From an uncultured Methanoregula sp. (GTDB lineage: Archaea > Halobacteriota > Methanomicrobia > Methanomicrobiales > Methanospirillaceae), in contig NZ_OY763919.1 in NCBI RefSeq assembly GCF_963667735.1, forward strand, positions 2,825,518 to 2,889,517: DNA of 64,000 nt, read 5' to 3'. The translations under genes and the position numbers were made by a program. Within the stretch, counting starts at the first letter, position 1. Each line of letters opens with the position of its first letter. Of the stretch, positions 27,426-36,095 are shown in pieces. The notes beneath the pieces are model-generated. The model saw only the letters and a list, made by a program, of their open reading frames with translations. It did no database searches and was not told the DNA's origin.

Positions 27426-29365
27426 GCAAACCACCCCAGGTAGACGATGACTGCTATCACCGCAAAGAAGACATAGAGAAGGTACGTGTCAAGACACCCG
27501 TTCTGGAACCGGGAGATTCCCTTCGCGGCCTGGAGCGACAACCGGGAGACCGGCAGGTAGAGGTATTCCTCGAAAAGTTTCAGGAGCCGGATCTCGGCAG
27601 TGCCTTCCCGGAAGATCGTGTTCTTCTCGTCAAAGAATGTCCGCTCGTTCTTCATCCGCGTCCGGTAGATAGCCGAGAAGATGATATCGATGGGTTCCGA
27701 GAATCCGTGGCCGCTGTACTCGGTCGAGGGTTGCTGCGAGAGCGTACCGCAGCCCCAGGTTTCGCTCACCCGGACTTCCCGGGACGCGGTGAAATGGAGG
27801 GCCAGGTACGTGAGGCCCGTCATCACCAGGAGAAGTATTCCGATGAGGAGCATGTCCGGTTCCGGCACGGAAAATCCTGCAAGCAGGAAGATCTGCAGCG
27901 CGAAGAGACCGAGGAGAATACAGGCAGCAGCAAGGATGGCTGGCCCGGCAAGCATCAGGAACGGGACTTCGCGGGCATTCCTGCTCTCTTCGGATCGGGG
28001 CATGGCAAGGAAGATCGATCCAAAGGCTTTCACCGAACAGGCTGCCGAGAGGGCGCTGGTCAGGGCAAAGAGGGAGAGGCAGATGAACATGACCACTTTG
28101 AGCAGGGGATCCACTGTCGAGACTGATGAGAAGAACGAGATGTAAATGAGGATCTCGCTTGCAAACCCGTTCAGCGGGGGAAGAGCTGCCATTGCCACGG
28201 CGCCCACAAAGAAGAGGGCCGATGTCCAGGGCATCACATGAGAGAGGCCGCCCATGTGCTCGATGTCCCGCGTGTGCGTTGCATGGACAACGGAACCGGA
28301 GGTGAGGAAGAGCAGGCTCTTGAAGAGGGCGTGGTTGAGCGCATGGAAGAGGGCCCCGAGCAGGCTTACCTGGGCGAGGAGGGGCTGGTTGACCGAGGTC
28401 AGTATTACAGAAAGGCCGATCCCGATGAAGATGATCCCGATATTCTCGATGCTGCTGTACGCGAGCATCGCCTTGATGTCATGCTCCTTGAGAGCATAGA
28501 TGATCCCAAGAACTGCGGATGCCGTACCGGCTGCGAGGATGAGGAGGCCGACCCAGAGACTCGGCGGGAAGACATCCAGGAGGAAACGGACCAGGCCGTA
28601 CACGGCAATCTTGAGCATGACACCGGACATCAGGGCGGAGATCGGCGAAGGGCTTGCCGGGTGGGCATAGGGAAGCCACTTGTGGAACGGGATGATCCCG
28701 GCTTTTATCGCAAACCCGACAAAGAGCGCAAGAAATGCCGCCATGATGAGGGGTGAAGCCGGTGACTGCACGAGCGTAAACGCGGATGTGCCGGTAGCAA
28801 CCGCGAGCACAATTATCCCGAGGAGGACAAAGAGGGTCGAGAGCTGGGTCATCACGAAATAGAAGATGCCGGCCTTCCTCGTCTCGGGTGTGGTGTATTC
28901 GTACATGACGAGGAGGAAGGAACTTGCCGCCATCAGTTCCCAGAAGAGGAGGAATCCAAGGGTGTTGGCCGAGGCCACGACAAGTACCATCGCAAGGATG
29001 AAGAGGTTTGTGCAGCCGCAGAGCAGGTTCCGGCGCGAGCCCCCGTCGAGGTGTTCGATATATTCCCCGGAATAAAGGGCAACGCAGAGGGATACAAGGG
29101 CAATGATCAGGAGGAAGAACGCGGCAAGGCGATCGATGACAAACGAGATGGAGAAGAACGAAAACAGCTGGTAGGCTATCCAGGAGATCTCCTGGGAGAA
29201 AACAATGATGACGAGCGAGATGGCTGCAAGGAGTGCTGATGCGGCGATGGTACAGGCAAGGGAGGCGGTCCGGAAAACCCGACGGTCCCGGCCGGCTGCT
29301 GCAAGGGGAATGAACGTCCCAAGCAGGAGGAATACCAGTACGGCGATGAAGAGACCGGCTTCCAT
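27422..29365 (-). CDS. HyfB/NuoL-like antiporter subunit
   Basis: The product is 647 aa, first gene of the six-gene operon. The antiporter core shows GFLLFWELMAASSFLLVMYEY with the Glu, KAGIIPFHKWLPYAHPASPSPISALMSGVMLK with the Lys, and YSSIENIGIIFIGIG. After the core come further helices and a long charged loop before a final C-terminal helix (LYVFFAVIAVIVYLGWF), as in HyfB. It begins at ATG 29365, with no TATA box close by; the nearest good one (29565-29574) would give a leader of about 175 nt that contains a predicted RNA structure. Confidence 0.92.
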   Translation of the reverse strand: MEAGLFIAVLVFLLLGTFIPLAAAGRDRRVFRTASLACTIAASALLAAISLVIIVFSQEISWIAYQLFSFFSISFVIDRLAAFFLLIIALVSLCVALYSGEYIEHLDGGSRRNLLCGCTNLFILAMVLVVASANTLGFLLFWELMAASSFLLVMYEYTTPETRKAGIFYFVMTQLSTLFVLLGIIVLAVATGTSAFTLVQSPASPLIMAAFLALFVGFAIKAGIIPFHKWLPYAHPASPSPISALMSGVMLKIAVYGLVRFLLDVFPPSLWVGLLILAAGTASAVLGIIYALKEHDIKAMLAYSSIENIGIIFIGIGLSVILTSVNQPLLAQVSLLGALFHALNHALFKSLLFLTSGSVVHATHTRDIEHMGGLSHVMPWTSALFFVGAVAMAALPPLNGFASEILIYISFFSSVSTVDPLLKVVMFICLSLFALTSALSAACSVKAFGSIFLAMPRSEESRNAREVPFLMLAGPAILAAACILLGLFALQIFLLAGFSVPEPDMLLIGILLLVMTGLTYLALHFTASREVRVSETWGCGTLSQQPSTEYSGHGFSEPIDIIFSAIYRTRMKNERTFFDEKNTIFREGTAEIRLLKLFEEYLYLPVSRLSLQAAKGISRFQNGCLDTYLLYVFFAVIAVIVYLGWFA

Positions 29366-29753
29366 ATCAGTCAGGCCCCCGGAAAATGCTGAGCGTGTTC
29401 ACGAGAGCCTGGCCGCAGTACGGTAATCCCGCCCTGCCGCCGGAGCCTGATAGTGCGATCCGCAGACGCCATGCGGCTGCGGCAGAGGGAAAAAATAACG
29501 ATTGTTCAGATACCGGCATTCAGATCATCGGGGGATGTTGATTTACCACGGTTATTGTTCCAACCATATATATTAACCTGACCAATGAAGCGGAAATACC
29601 GGTTTTTCTGAGATTTTATGCAGGAAACAGGAAACTCGGGATGAAAAAACAGGAAAATTTCCCATATTTTCAAGTATTCAGGAAAATGCTTGCACCGTTT
29701 GGGATCTGCGCGCAGCGTCTCCCGCCGGAGCAGAGCGGGGCCGGATACAAAAA
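29366..29753. other. Intergenic region with the leader of the hydrogenase-like operon
   Basis: No protein gene is convincing here; an ORF at 29641-29880 overlaps the next gene and has no features. A symmetric A/T box, CCATATATATTAACC, lies at 29564-29577. Used leftward it would start a transcript near 29540 and give a leader of about 175 nt. That leader holds nested complementary segments: CTGCCGC (29434-29440) with GCGGCAG (29479-29485), enclosing CCGCA (29460-29464) with TGCGG (29472-29476). Confidence 0.45.
29434..29485 (-). promoter_or_regulatory. Possible structured 5' leader RNA
   Basis: A perfect 7-bp outer stem (29434-29440 with 29479-29485) encloses a 5-bp hairpin with a 7-nt loop (29460-29464 with 29472-29476). 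On the minus strand it lies 70-120 nt before the first gene of the hydrogenase-like operon, and a run of six T precedes it. No known riboswitch class is recognised; chance pairing in GC-rich DNA cannot be excluded. Confidence 0.35.
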
Positions 29754-30092
29754 TCAGAGTTCTTTCTCGATCTCGTTCTTGATCCGGTCGAGCGCTATGC
29801 GCCCGATCCTGGTCACCCGGCCGTTGACGAGGATCATCGGAATGGGCGGGCGCTCCTGTTCAACGATCGCCCGTATGTAATCGGGTACGCCGTCATCGAG
29901 CAGCGTAAGTTTGAGAGAGACCCGGTCGCCATAAGTCTCTTTGAGCACGTTCTGCAATTCATTGAACGCATTGGTGAGCATCCCCGAGTACAGACACCCT
30001 TCGAGCCCGCAGGTGCGGTTCTCATTGCAGGGAAAGGGGGAGCATTCAGACATCTTGAGGCCGACAACTTCAACCTGGACGGTACCTGCCAT
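29754..30092 (-). CDS. Small Cys-rich protein, thioredoxin-like fold likely
   Basis: The product is 112 aa from ATG 30092. Near the N-terminus four Cys are clustered as CSPFPCNENRTCGLEGC. The remainder alternates strands and helices, and PPIPMILVNGRVTRIGRI looks like the cis-Pro loop and final strands of a thioredoxin-type domain. I do not recognise a named family. It lies with thiol-redox genes (FTR-rubredoxin, glutaredoxin, ferritin-like), all on the same strand, so a redox role is reasonable. The upstream in-frame extension to 30164 overlaps the next gene and is not favoured. Confidence 0.65.
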   Translation of the reverse strand: MAGTVQVEVVGLKMSECSPFPCNENRTCGLEGCLYSGMLTNAFNELQNVLKETYGDRVSLKLTLLDDGVPDYIRAIVEQERPPIPMILVNGRVTRIGRIALDRIKNEIEKEL

Positions 30093-30156
30093 ACCATTAG
30101 GGTTATCCCGGCCAATATTTGAGGGTTCGTTCCTGAACACGCAAGAAAAAGAGGAG

Positions 30157-30672
30157 TTATGCAAACCGCTCGAAGCGGTCTTTCTTTACTTTGCAGATCG
30201 GGCAGATCTCCGGCGGCTGATCGCGTGCGCAGAGGTACCCGCAGACTTTGCAGCGCCAGACCGGCAGGGAAAAACCTGTGGACGGAGTTACGGAGATCGT
30301 CTTTGTAACGGTCTGCAGTTTCCGGGCTGAACGGGGAGGCCGCCGCTCGGGAACGGGAGCTGCCTGTTTTGCCCCACCGGCTATGGCATCATTGACATAG
30401 AGCGCACAGTAGCAGGCCCCGTATGCACTGATATCGGGATCCCGGTAATCGCAGGGACATATGATATCGAGGTCCTCATCCTTTTTGCCGGATGCGAGCC
30501 GGCAGGGGCAGGCCCGGTAGCCGTACCGCTGTTCGTTTTTCAACAGACCACGGACCAGGTTCTTGGTGAACTCCGGATCGGGATTGAGATGATATCCCCC
30601 GTCAGCGGCTTCCTTCCTGAGGATCTGCCAGACCCGGTCAACTTCGCTGTCGCTGATTCCGGGCGGGTTCAT
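30157..30672 (-). CDS. Ferredoxin:disulfide reductase, FTR-rubredoxin fusion
   Basis: The product is 171 aa. Residues 1-95 are the catalytic subunit of ferredoxin:thioredoxin reductase, with three Cys pairs CPCR (55, 57), CPCDYRD (72, 74) and ACYC (87, 89) that hold the [4Fe-4S] cluster and active disulfide. After a proline-rich linker, residues 139-171 form a rubredoxin-like iron site (C141, C144, C157, C160 in WRCKVCGY and ICPICK). The same fusion is known from methanogens as ferredoxin:disulfide reductase (FDR, Methanosarcina acetivorans), passing ferredoxin electrons to disulfides. Its ATG overlaps the stop of the glutaredoxin gene. Confidence 0.92.
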   Translation of the reverse strand: MNPPGISDSEVDRVWQILRKEAADGGYHLNPDPEFTKNLVRGLLKNEQRYGYRACPCRLASGKKDEDLDIICPCDYRDPDISAYGACYCALYVNDAIAGGAKQAAPVPERRPPRSARKLQTVTKTISVTPSTGFSLPVWRCKVCGYLCARDQPPEICPICKVKKDRFERFA

Positions 30673-30950
30673 CAGGAGAGAGCCTCCCGGATCTCCTGCT
30701 CGCGGAAGCCGACAATCGCTCTCTTGTCATTGATGACAAGCGTAGGGAACGAACCGCTCGGGTTCCATCTCTCAACAGCATCCATTGTACTGGCCTGCTC
30801 GGCGCCTTCAAGCAGGTCGACGTACACGAAACTGAACTCAATGCCCATCTGCCGCAACAGTTCCTTGGTTTTGTTGCACCATCCGCAGGTGGACAGCGCG
30901 TACAGCATAACCGTTCCCTTGCTCTTTCCACTCACATGCTCGACTGCCAT
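30672..30950 (-). CDS. Glutaredoxin-like protein
   Basis: The product is 92 aa with a thioredoxin fold: strand [16 protein letters not shown] with the redox pair C22-G-W-C25, cis-Pro in [10 protein letters not shown], and the closing [13 protein letters not shown]. It resembles NrdH/glutaredoxin-type proteins used by methanogens that lack glutathione. It is immediately upstream of the FTR-rubredoxin gene (shared base at 30672), suggesting that FDR reduces this protein. Confidence 0.9.
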   Translation of the reverse strand: MAVEHVSGKSKGTVMLYALSTCGWCNKTKELLRQMGIEFSFVYVDLLEGAEQASTMDAVERWNPSGSFPTLVINDKRAIVGFREQEIREALS

Positions 30951-31044
30951 AAGAACACAACACTCTGCTTACGGAAGGAGATTGCGGCAGATACTATTTA
31001 AAACAGGGGATGATGCAAACAGGATAAAAAAAGGATGATTTTCC

Positions 31045-31542
31045 TTACTTGTTCTTCATGATGATCTCGACATCCTCAAGCAGAGCCTGGAGATCCTCTT
31101 CGTGTTCCACTTCCTGGGAGAGGATGGTAAGGAGCATATTGTAGGTAACCGGATCCTTGTCCTTTGTCTTTTTCATGAGAGCATTGTACGTCTTGATTGC
31201 GCACTGTTCGCCCTTGATGTTCTGCTCAAGGACTTTTACGATGAACGGGTCGTCGGGGGCCTCGTACCCGCAGTTGGTGAGCTTGAACCACTGCTGGGGA
31301 TTGGTGACCGGTGTACCGCCCAGCTGGATGATCCGAGTTGTGAGGAGTGTTGCATGTGCAAGTTCCTCGGTTGCGTGGAGCGTCAGCTCGGCAATAACTG
31401 CCTCTTTGTTGGGTCCCTTGACAATTTTCGACCCGATCCAGTACTGGTAGTAGGCAAGCCACTCGTCGGAAAATGCCTTGTTGAGAAGGTTTACGAGATC
31501 CTTGACATCGGTATCAACAATTTTACGTCCTAACGTTCCCAT
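31045..31542 (-). CDS. Ferritin-like (Dps-like) iron protein
   Basis: The product is 165 aa and predicted all-helical with four long helices. Metal-ligand-like residues occur in NKAFSDEWLAYYQYW, ELTLHATEELAHATLL (E-x-x-H), NIKGEQCAIKTYNAL and ILSQEVEHEEDLQ (E-x-x-H). This is the ferritin/Dps-like pattern of archaeal proteins that oxidise and store iron and consume peroxide. ATG 31542 is preferred over a TTG five codons upstream. It lies upstream of the glutaredoxin and FDR genes on the same strand, consistent with an oxidative-stress group. Confidence 0.85.
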   Translation of the reverse strand: MGTLGRKIVDTDVKDLVNLLNKAFSDEWLAYYQYWIGSKIVKGPNKEAVIAELTLHATEELAHATLLTTRIIQLGGTPVTNPQQWFKLTNCGYEAPDDPFIVKVLEQNIKGEQCAIKTYNALMKKTKDKDPVTYNMLLTILSQEVEHEEDLQALLEDVEIIMKNK

Positions 31543-31723
31543 GGTAAACACCGTCAATAGATACTTACTGACATTTCAATATCGACCGTTCACGTTCTTA
31601 TTCATATCCAACCGGGCAGCTGATGACCGGTCCGGACCGGGAAAAATACCGCCCGGGATAGATGGCCGGAAGGGGCTGTTTTGTACCTGCACTATCGTTA
31701 ATAACTATTCAGGCACATTACAT

Positions 31724-32788
31724 ATGGAAATCATGAAGGCGGTTCTGGGTCTTGAAGACGGTCAATACGTCGTTGGGGAGGGGTTTGGTGTGGAAGGCGA
31801 ATGCTCCGGCGAACTGGTGTTCAATACCCTTATGACCGGCTATATGGAGGCGCTCAGCGATCCCAGTTATTTCGGGCAGATCCTGATGTTCACGTTCCCG
31901 ACTATCGGGAATTACGGCGTTGATATGCAGAACATGCAGAGCCAGAGCACCAAGGTCCTCGGGGCTGTCTGCCGCGAGATCTGCGATGCCCCCGATGTGA
32001 AACCCACGGTTCGCGATTATTTCGAACAGAAGAAACTGCTCGGGATCTGCGGGGTCGATACCCGGAGCCTCACCATCAAGACCAGGGTCCATGGAACGAT
32101 GCGGGCAGCGCTCGTTGTCGGCAGCGATGACGGAGAATATGCAGTAAAACTCGCAAAGAAGACCCCTTCGATCTCGGAATCAACCCCAATCCCGTCCGTA
32201 TCCTGCCCCGCCCCCTACCGCATTCCCGGGAAAGGGAAACGGGTTGCCATCATCGATCTCGGCCTCAAGACCAATATCTTAACAAGCCTTGCCAAGAGAA
32301 ACGGCGATCTCTATATCTTCCCCCACAACGCCACCCACGATGAAATTTTCGCCTGCGAACCCGACTGCCTCTTCATCACAAACGGCCCGGGCGATCCCAA
32401 AGCCGCAACCGGCACCATCGAAACCGTCAGAAGATGTATCGGCGAGCTCCCCATCTTCGGGATCTGCATGGGCAACCAGATCTCGGCCCTCGCCCTTGGC
32501 GGGGATACGTACAAGCTCAAGTTCGGTCACCGGGGGGCCAACCAGCCGGTACGATTCACCGATGGCAGGATCTTCATCACAACCCAGAACCACGGGTTTG
32601 CCGTGGACGGGGATTCGCTGCCGGAAGACTGCGAGGTCACGTTTTCCAATGCCAACGATGGCACGGTCGAAGGATTCGAGAACGAGGACCTGAAGATCAA
32701 CTGTGTCCAGTTCCATCCCGAAGCCCATGGCGGCCCCCTGGATACCGAATGTCACTATTTTGACGGGCTCTTCAGGAGGCTCGGATAA
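31724..32788 (+). CDS. carA: Carbamoyl-phosphate synthase, small (glutaminase) subunit
   Basis: The product is 354 aa. It releases ammonia from glutamine for CarB. The N-terminal CPSase domain (KAVLGLEDGQYVVGEGFG, TLMTGYMEALSDPSYFGQI) is followed by a class I amidotransferase with nucleophile C248 in FGICMGNQ and the His/Glu pair in QFHPEAHGGP. ATG 31724 or, three codons later, ATG 31733 could be the start; family proteins often begin MKAVL. The stop overlaps the carB start by one base (TAATG). It feeds both arginine (argF, argG here) and pyrimidine (pyrE, pyrH here) synthesis. Confidence 0.96.
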   Translation: MEIMKAVLGLEDGQYVVGEGFGVEGECSGELVFNTLMTGYMEALSDPSYFGQILMFTFPTIGNYGVDMQNMQSQSTKVLGAVCREICDAPDVKPTVRDYFEQKKLLGICGVDTRSLTIKTRVHGTMRAALVVGSDDGEYAVKLAKKTPSISESTPIPSVSCPAPYRIPGKGKRVAIIDLGLKTNILTSLAKRNGDLYIFPHNATHDEIFACEPDCLFITNGPGDPKAATGTIETVRRCIGELPIFGICMGNQISALALGGDTYKLKFGHRGANQPVRFTDGRIFITTQNHGFAVDGDSLPEDCEVTFSNANDGTVEGFENEDLKINCVQFHPEAHGGPLDTECHYFDGLFRRLG

Positions 32789-35700
32789 TGCCGAAGAAAA
32801 GCCATATCAAGAAAGTCCTGATCATCGGATCCGGCCCCATCCAGATCGGCCAGGCTGCAGAATTCGACTTCTCCGGAAGCCAGGCCTGCCGCGCCATGCG
32901 CGAAGAGGGCGTGAAAGTAGTACTGGTCAACTCGAACCCGGCAACTATCCAGACCGATCCGGAGATGGCAGACGCGGTGTACATCGAACCGCTGCGTGCC
33001 GATATCATTGCAAAGATCATCGAGAAGGAGAAGCCGGACGGGATCCTCTCGGGCATGGGCGGCCAGACCGGCCTGAACATGACCGCTGAACTTGCGGAAA
33101 AGGGAGCCCTCAAAAATGTGGAGATCCTCGGAACGCCGCTTGAGGCAATCTACAAAGGAGAAGACCGGGAGAAATTCCGGAACCTGATGCTCGAGATCGG
33201 CGAACCGGTTCCAAAGAGCATCATCGTGACAAGCCTCAGCCAGGTCGACGAGGCGATCACTGCCATCGGCCTCCCGGCAGTTGTCCGGCCGGCATATACC
33301 CTCGGGGGCGCTGGGGGCGGAATTGCCCGCACCCGCGAGGAACTCTACCGGACCGTTGAACTCGGGCTTTCGCGTTCCCGCATCCACCAGGTCCTCATCG
33401 AGGAGAGCGTTCTAGGCTGGAAAGAGATCGAGTTCGAGGTCATGCGCGACTCGTCCAATACCTGCATCATCATCTGCGGCATGGAGAACGTGGACCCCAT
33501 GGGAGTCCATACCGGCGAGAGCGTGGTCGTGGCCCCGATTCTCACCCTGCGCGACGACGAGTTCCAGATGATGCGCAGCGCCGCCATCAAGATCATCCGG
33601 GCCCTGGACGTCCAGGGCGGCTGCAATGTCCAGTTCGCATTCCGGAACGGCGACTACCGGGTCATCGAAGTCAACCCGCGGGTCTCCCGCTCATCGGCGC
33701 TTGCATCCAAGGCCACCGGTTACCCGATCGCCCGGGTTGCCGCCAAGATTGCAATCGGCCTGCGCCTCGACGAGATTACCAACACCGTGACCGGCTGCAC
33801 GCCGGCATCGTTCGAGCCTGCAATCGATTATATCGTGGTCAAGGTCCCGCGCTGGCCCTTTGACAAGTTCAAGGGCGCCGACCGGACCCTCACCACCGCC
33901 ATGAAAAGTACCGGCGAAGTCATGGCAATCGGGAGGAATATCGAAGAAGCCTTCATGAAAGCCAGGCGATCGCTCGATACCGATGTCCGGTCCCACACGA
34001 GCCCGAGCGAGATCCGGATGATCCTCTCAAGGCCAACGGACGAACGGTTCCACTGCCTTTTCGATGCCTTCCGCCAGGGATTCACACTCGAAGAGATCGT
34101 CCAGCTCACCTCTATTACCCCGTTCTTCCTGGAGAAGATCAAGAACATCGTGGAACTGGAAAAACGCCTTGCCGGCCCTGCCCGCACCCAGGCGGATATC
34201 ACCCTTGCAAAGACCTATGGCTTTGCCAACACGGAGATCTGCCAGCTGACCGGGAAGAGCCGGGAGGAGATTGAGGCGCTGGTCCATGCACCCTCCTACA
34301 AGATGGTCGACACCTGCGCCGCTGAGTTCCCGGCCAACACGCCGTACTTCTACTCCACGTATGAATCCGAATGCGAGATCGTGCCAACGGACTCGAAAAA
34401 AGTTTTGATCCTGGGATCCGGGCCCATCCGCATAGGACAGGGAATTGAATTCGACTACTGTACCGTCCATGCCGTCCAGGCGCTGCGGGAAGAGGAGGGC
34501 GTGGAAGTCCACATTGTCAACAACAACCCGGAAACCGTTTCCACGGATTTCGATACCTCCGACCGCCTCTTCTTCGAACCCATGCAGCTCGAGGACGTGA
34601 TGAACATCCTCAAGAAGGACCGGTACTATGGCGTCATGGTCCAGTTCGGCGGGCAGAACGCCGTCAACCTTGCCGTCCCGATAGAGGGCGAGATAAAAAG
34701 GCTGGGCATTCCAGTCCGCATCCTCGGGACAACCCCCGATGCCATGGATATCGCCGAGGACCGGGACCGGTTCAGCATCCTGTTAAAGAAACTCAATATT
34801 CCCTGCCCGCCCAACAGCTCTGCCTATTCCGAGGCTGAGGCAAAGGCAAAAGCGGAACAGATCGGCTACCCGGTCCTCGTGCGGCCCTCCTATGTCCTTG
34901 GAGGAAGGGCCATGGAGATCGTCCACAATGAGAACGAGCTCGAAACCTACATGAAAGAGGCAGTCCGGGTCAGCAGGAATCACCCGGTCCTCATCGACTC
35001 CTATCTCCAGAATGCGATCGAACTGGACGTGGACGCCGTGTGCGATGGCGATGAAGTCCTAATCGGCGGGATCATGGAGCATATCGAGCAGGCCGGCATC
35101 CATTCGGGCGACTCTGCCTGTGTCATCCCCACCCAGTCCCTCTCGCCTGCAATCCTCGCAACCGTCAGGGAATACACCCGGAAGCTTGCGCTCGGGCTTG
35201 GTGTAATCGGCCTTGTCAACCTCCAGCTGGCCGTGAAGGACAACGTGGTCTACATTCTCGAAGCCAATCCCCGGGCCAGCCGGACGGTGCCGTTTGTATC
35301 CAAGGCAACCGGAATACCGGTGGCCAAGATCGCAGCCAAGGTCATGGTCGGCAGGAAACTGCGGGATCTCGGGTACAGGGAGCGCGAGATAAAGCACGTT
35401 GCCGTAAAGGAAGTGCTCCTCCCGTTCAACAAGCTCAGCGGGGTCGACACGATGCTCGGACCCGAGATGAAGAGCACGGGCGAGGTCATGGGCATCGATT
35501 ACGATTTCGGGCTCGCGTTCTACAAGGCCTGCATATCCGCAGACAACGAACTCCCGCTCAAGGGGAATGTCTTTGTCTCGGTCAACATCGAACAGAAAGA
35601 GGAGGTCATCCCCATTGCCCGGCAGCTCCGCGACCTCGGGCTCACCCTTTACGGAACGGAAGGGACGGTGGATTATCTCTACGAGGCAGGAATCGAAGCG

Positions 35701-35955
35701 AACCTTGTCCGGAAAGTGCAGGAAGGCTCCCCCAATGTGCTCGACATGATGCGGCATGGCGAGATCCGCCTCATCATCAACACCCCCCAGGACAAGCAGT
35801 CACGCCAGGATCATTACCAGATCATGCGTGCGGCAGTGGACTTCGGGATCCCCTATATCACCACCCTGCAGGCGGCGCGGGCAGCAGCGCTTGCGATTGA
35901 TGCCATCAAGCGGGAGAAGATCACAATCGAGCCGATTGCCCACTACCTGAAATAA
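32788..35955 (+). CDS. carB: Carbamoyl-phosphate synthase, large subunit
   Basis: The 1055-aa enzyme makes carbamoyl phosphate from bicarbonate, ammonia and two ATP. Two homologous ATP-grasp halves are visible, each opening with a VLIIGSGPIQIGQAAEFDFSG or VLILGSGPIRIGQGIEFDY motif and carrying RPAYTLGGAGGG or RPSYVLGGRAM, followed by a C-terminal allosteric MGS domain (KGNVFVSVNIEQKEEV onward). Length is full (about 1050-1075). The single intact gene contrasts with some methanogens where carB is split. Confidence 0.97.
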   Translation: MPKKSHIKKVLIIGSGPIQIGQAAEFDFSGSQACRAMREEGVKVVLVNSNPATIQTDPEMADAVYIEPLRADIIAKIIEKEKPDGILSGMGGQTGLNMTAELAEKGALKNVEILGTPLEAIYKGEDREKFRNLMLEIGEPVPKSIIVTSLSQVDEAITAIGLPAVVRPAYTLGGAGGGIARTREELYRTVELGLSRSRIHQVLIEESVLGWKEIEFEVMRDSSNTCIIICGMENVDPMGVHTGESVVVAPILTLRDDEFQMMRSAAIKIIRALDVQGGCNVQFAFRNGDYRVIEVNPRVSRSSALASKATGYPIARVAAKIAIGLRLDEITNTVTGCTPASFEPAIDYIVVKVPRWPFDKFKGADRTLTTAMKSTGEVMAIGRNIEEAFMKARRSLDTDVRSHTSPSEIRMILSRPTDERFHCLFDAFRQGFTLEEIVQLTSITPFFLEKIKNIVELEKRLAGPARTQADITLAKTYGFANTEICQLTGKSREEIEALVHAPSYKMVDTCAAEFPANTPYFYSTYESECEIVPTDSKKVLILGSGPIRIGQGIEFDYCTVHAVQALREEEGVEVHIVNNNPETVSTDFDTSDRLFFEPMQLEDVMNILKKDRYYGVMVQFGGQNAVNLAVPIEGEIKRLGIPVRILGTTPDAMDIAEDRDRFSILLKKLNIPCPPNSSAYSEAEAKAKAEQIGYPVLVRPSYVLGGRAMEIVHNENELETYMKEAVRVSRNHPVLIDSYLQNAIELDVDAVCDGDEVLIGGIMEHIEQAGIHSGDSACVIPTQSLSPAILATVREYTRKLALGLGVIGLVNLQLAVKDNVVYILEANPRASRTVPFVSKATGIPVAKIAAKVMVGRKLRDLGYREREIKHVAVKEVLLPFNKLSGVDTMLGPEMKSTGEVMGIDYDFGLAFYKACISADNELPLKGNVFVSVNIEQKEEVIPIARQLRDLGLTLYGTEGTVDYLYEAGIEANLVRKVQEGSPNVLDMMRHGEIRLIINTPQDKQSRQDHYQIMRAAVDFGIPYITTLQAARAAALAIDAIKREKITIEPIAHYLK

Positions 35956-36065
35956 CTCCGGCGTAAACCGATCTTCATTCCCTCTTTTTTGCCGGTTATT
36001 CTGTGCATCCGTACTGGATCCGTGGATCGGTAAACCGGCCAGTGTGCACAAAAAAATTGAATATC

Positions 36066-36073
36066 CTTATATA
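36066..36073 (+). promoter_or_regulatory. TATA box of the cupredoxin-like gene
   Basis: CTTATATA lies 23-30 nt before the ATG at 36096. The expected start of transcription therefore falls at or within a few bases of the start codon, indicating a leaderless message. Confidence 0.6.
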
Positions 36074-36095
36074 CCGAAATAACAAAAAAAGATGC

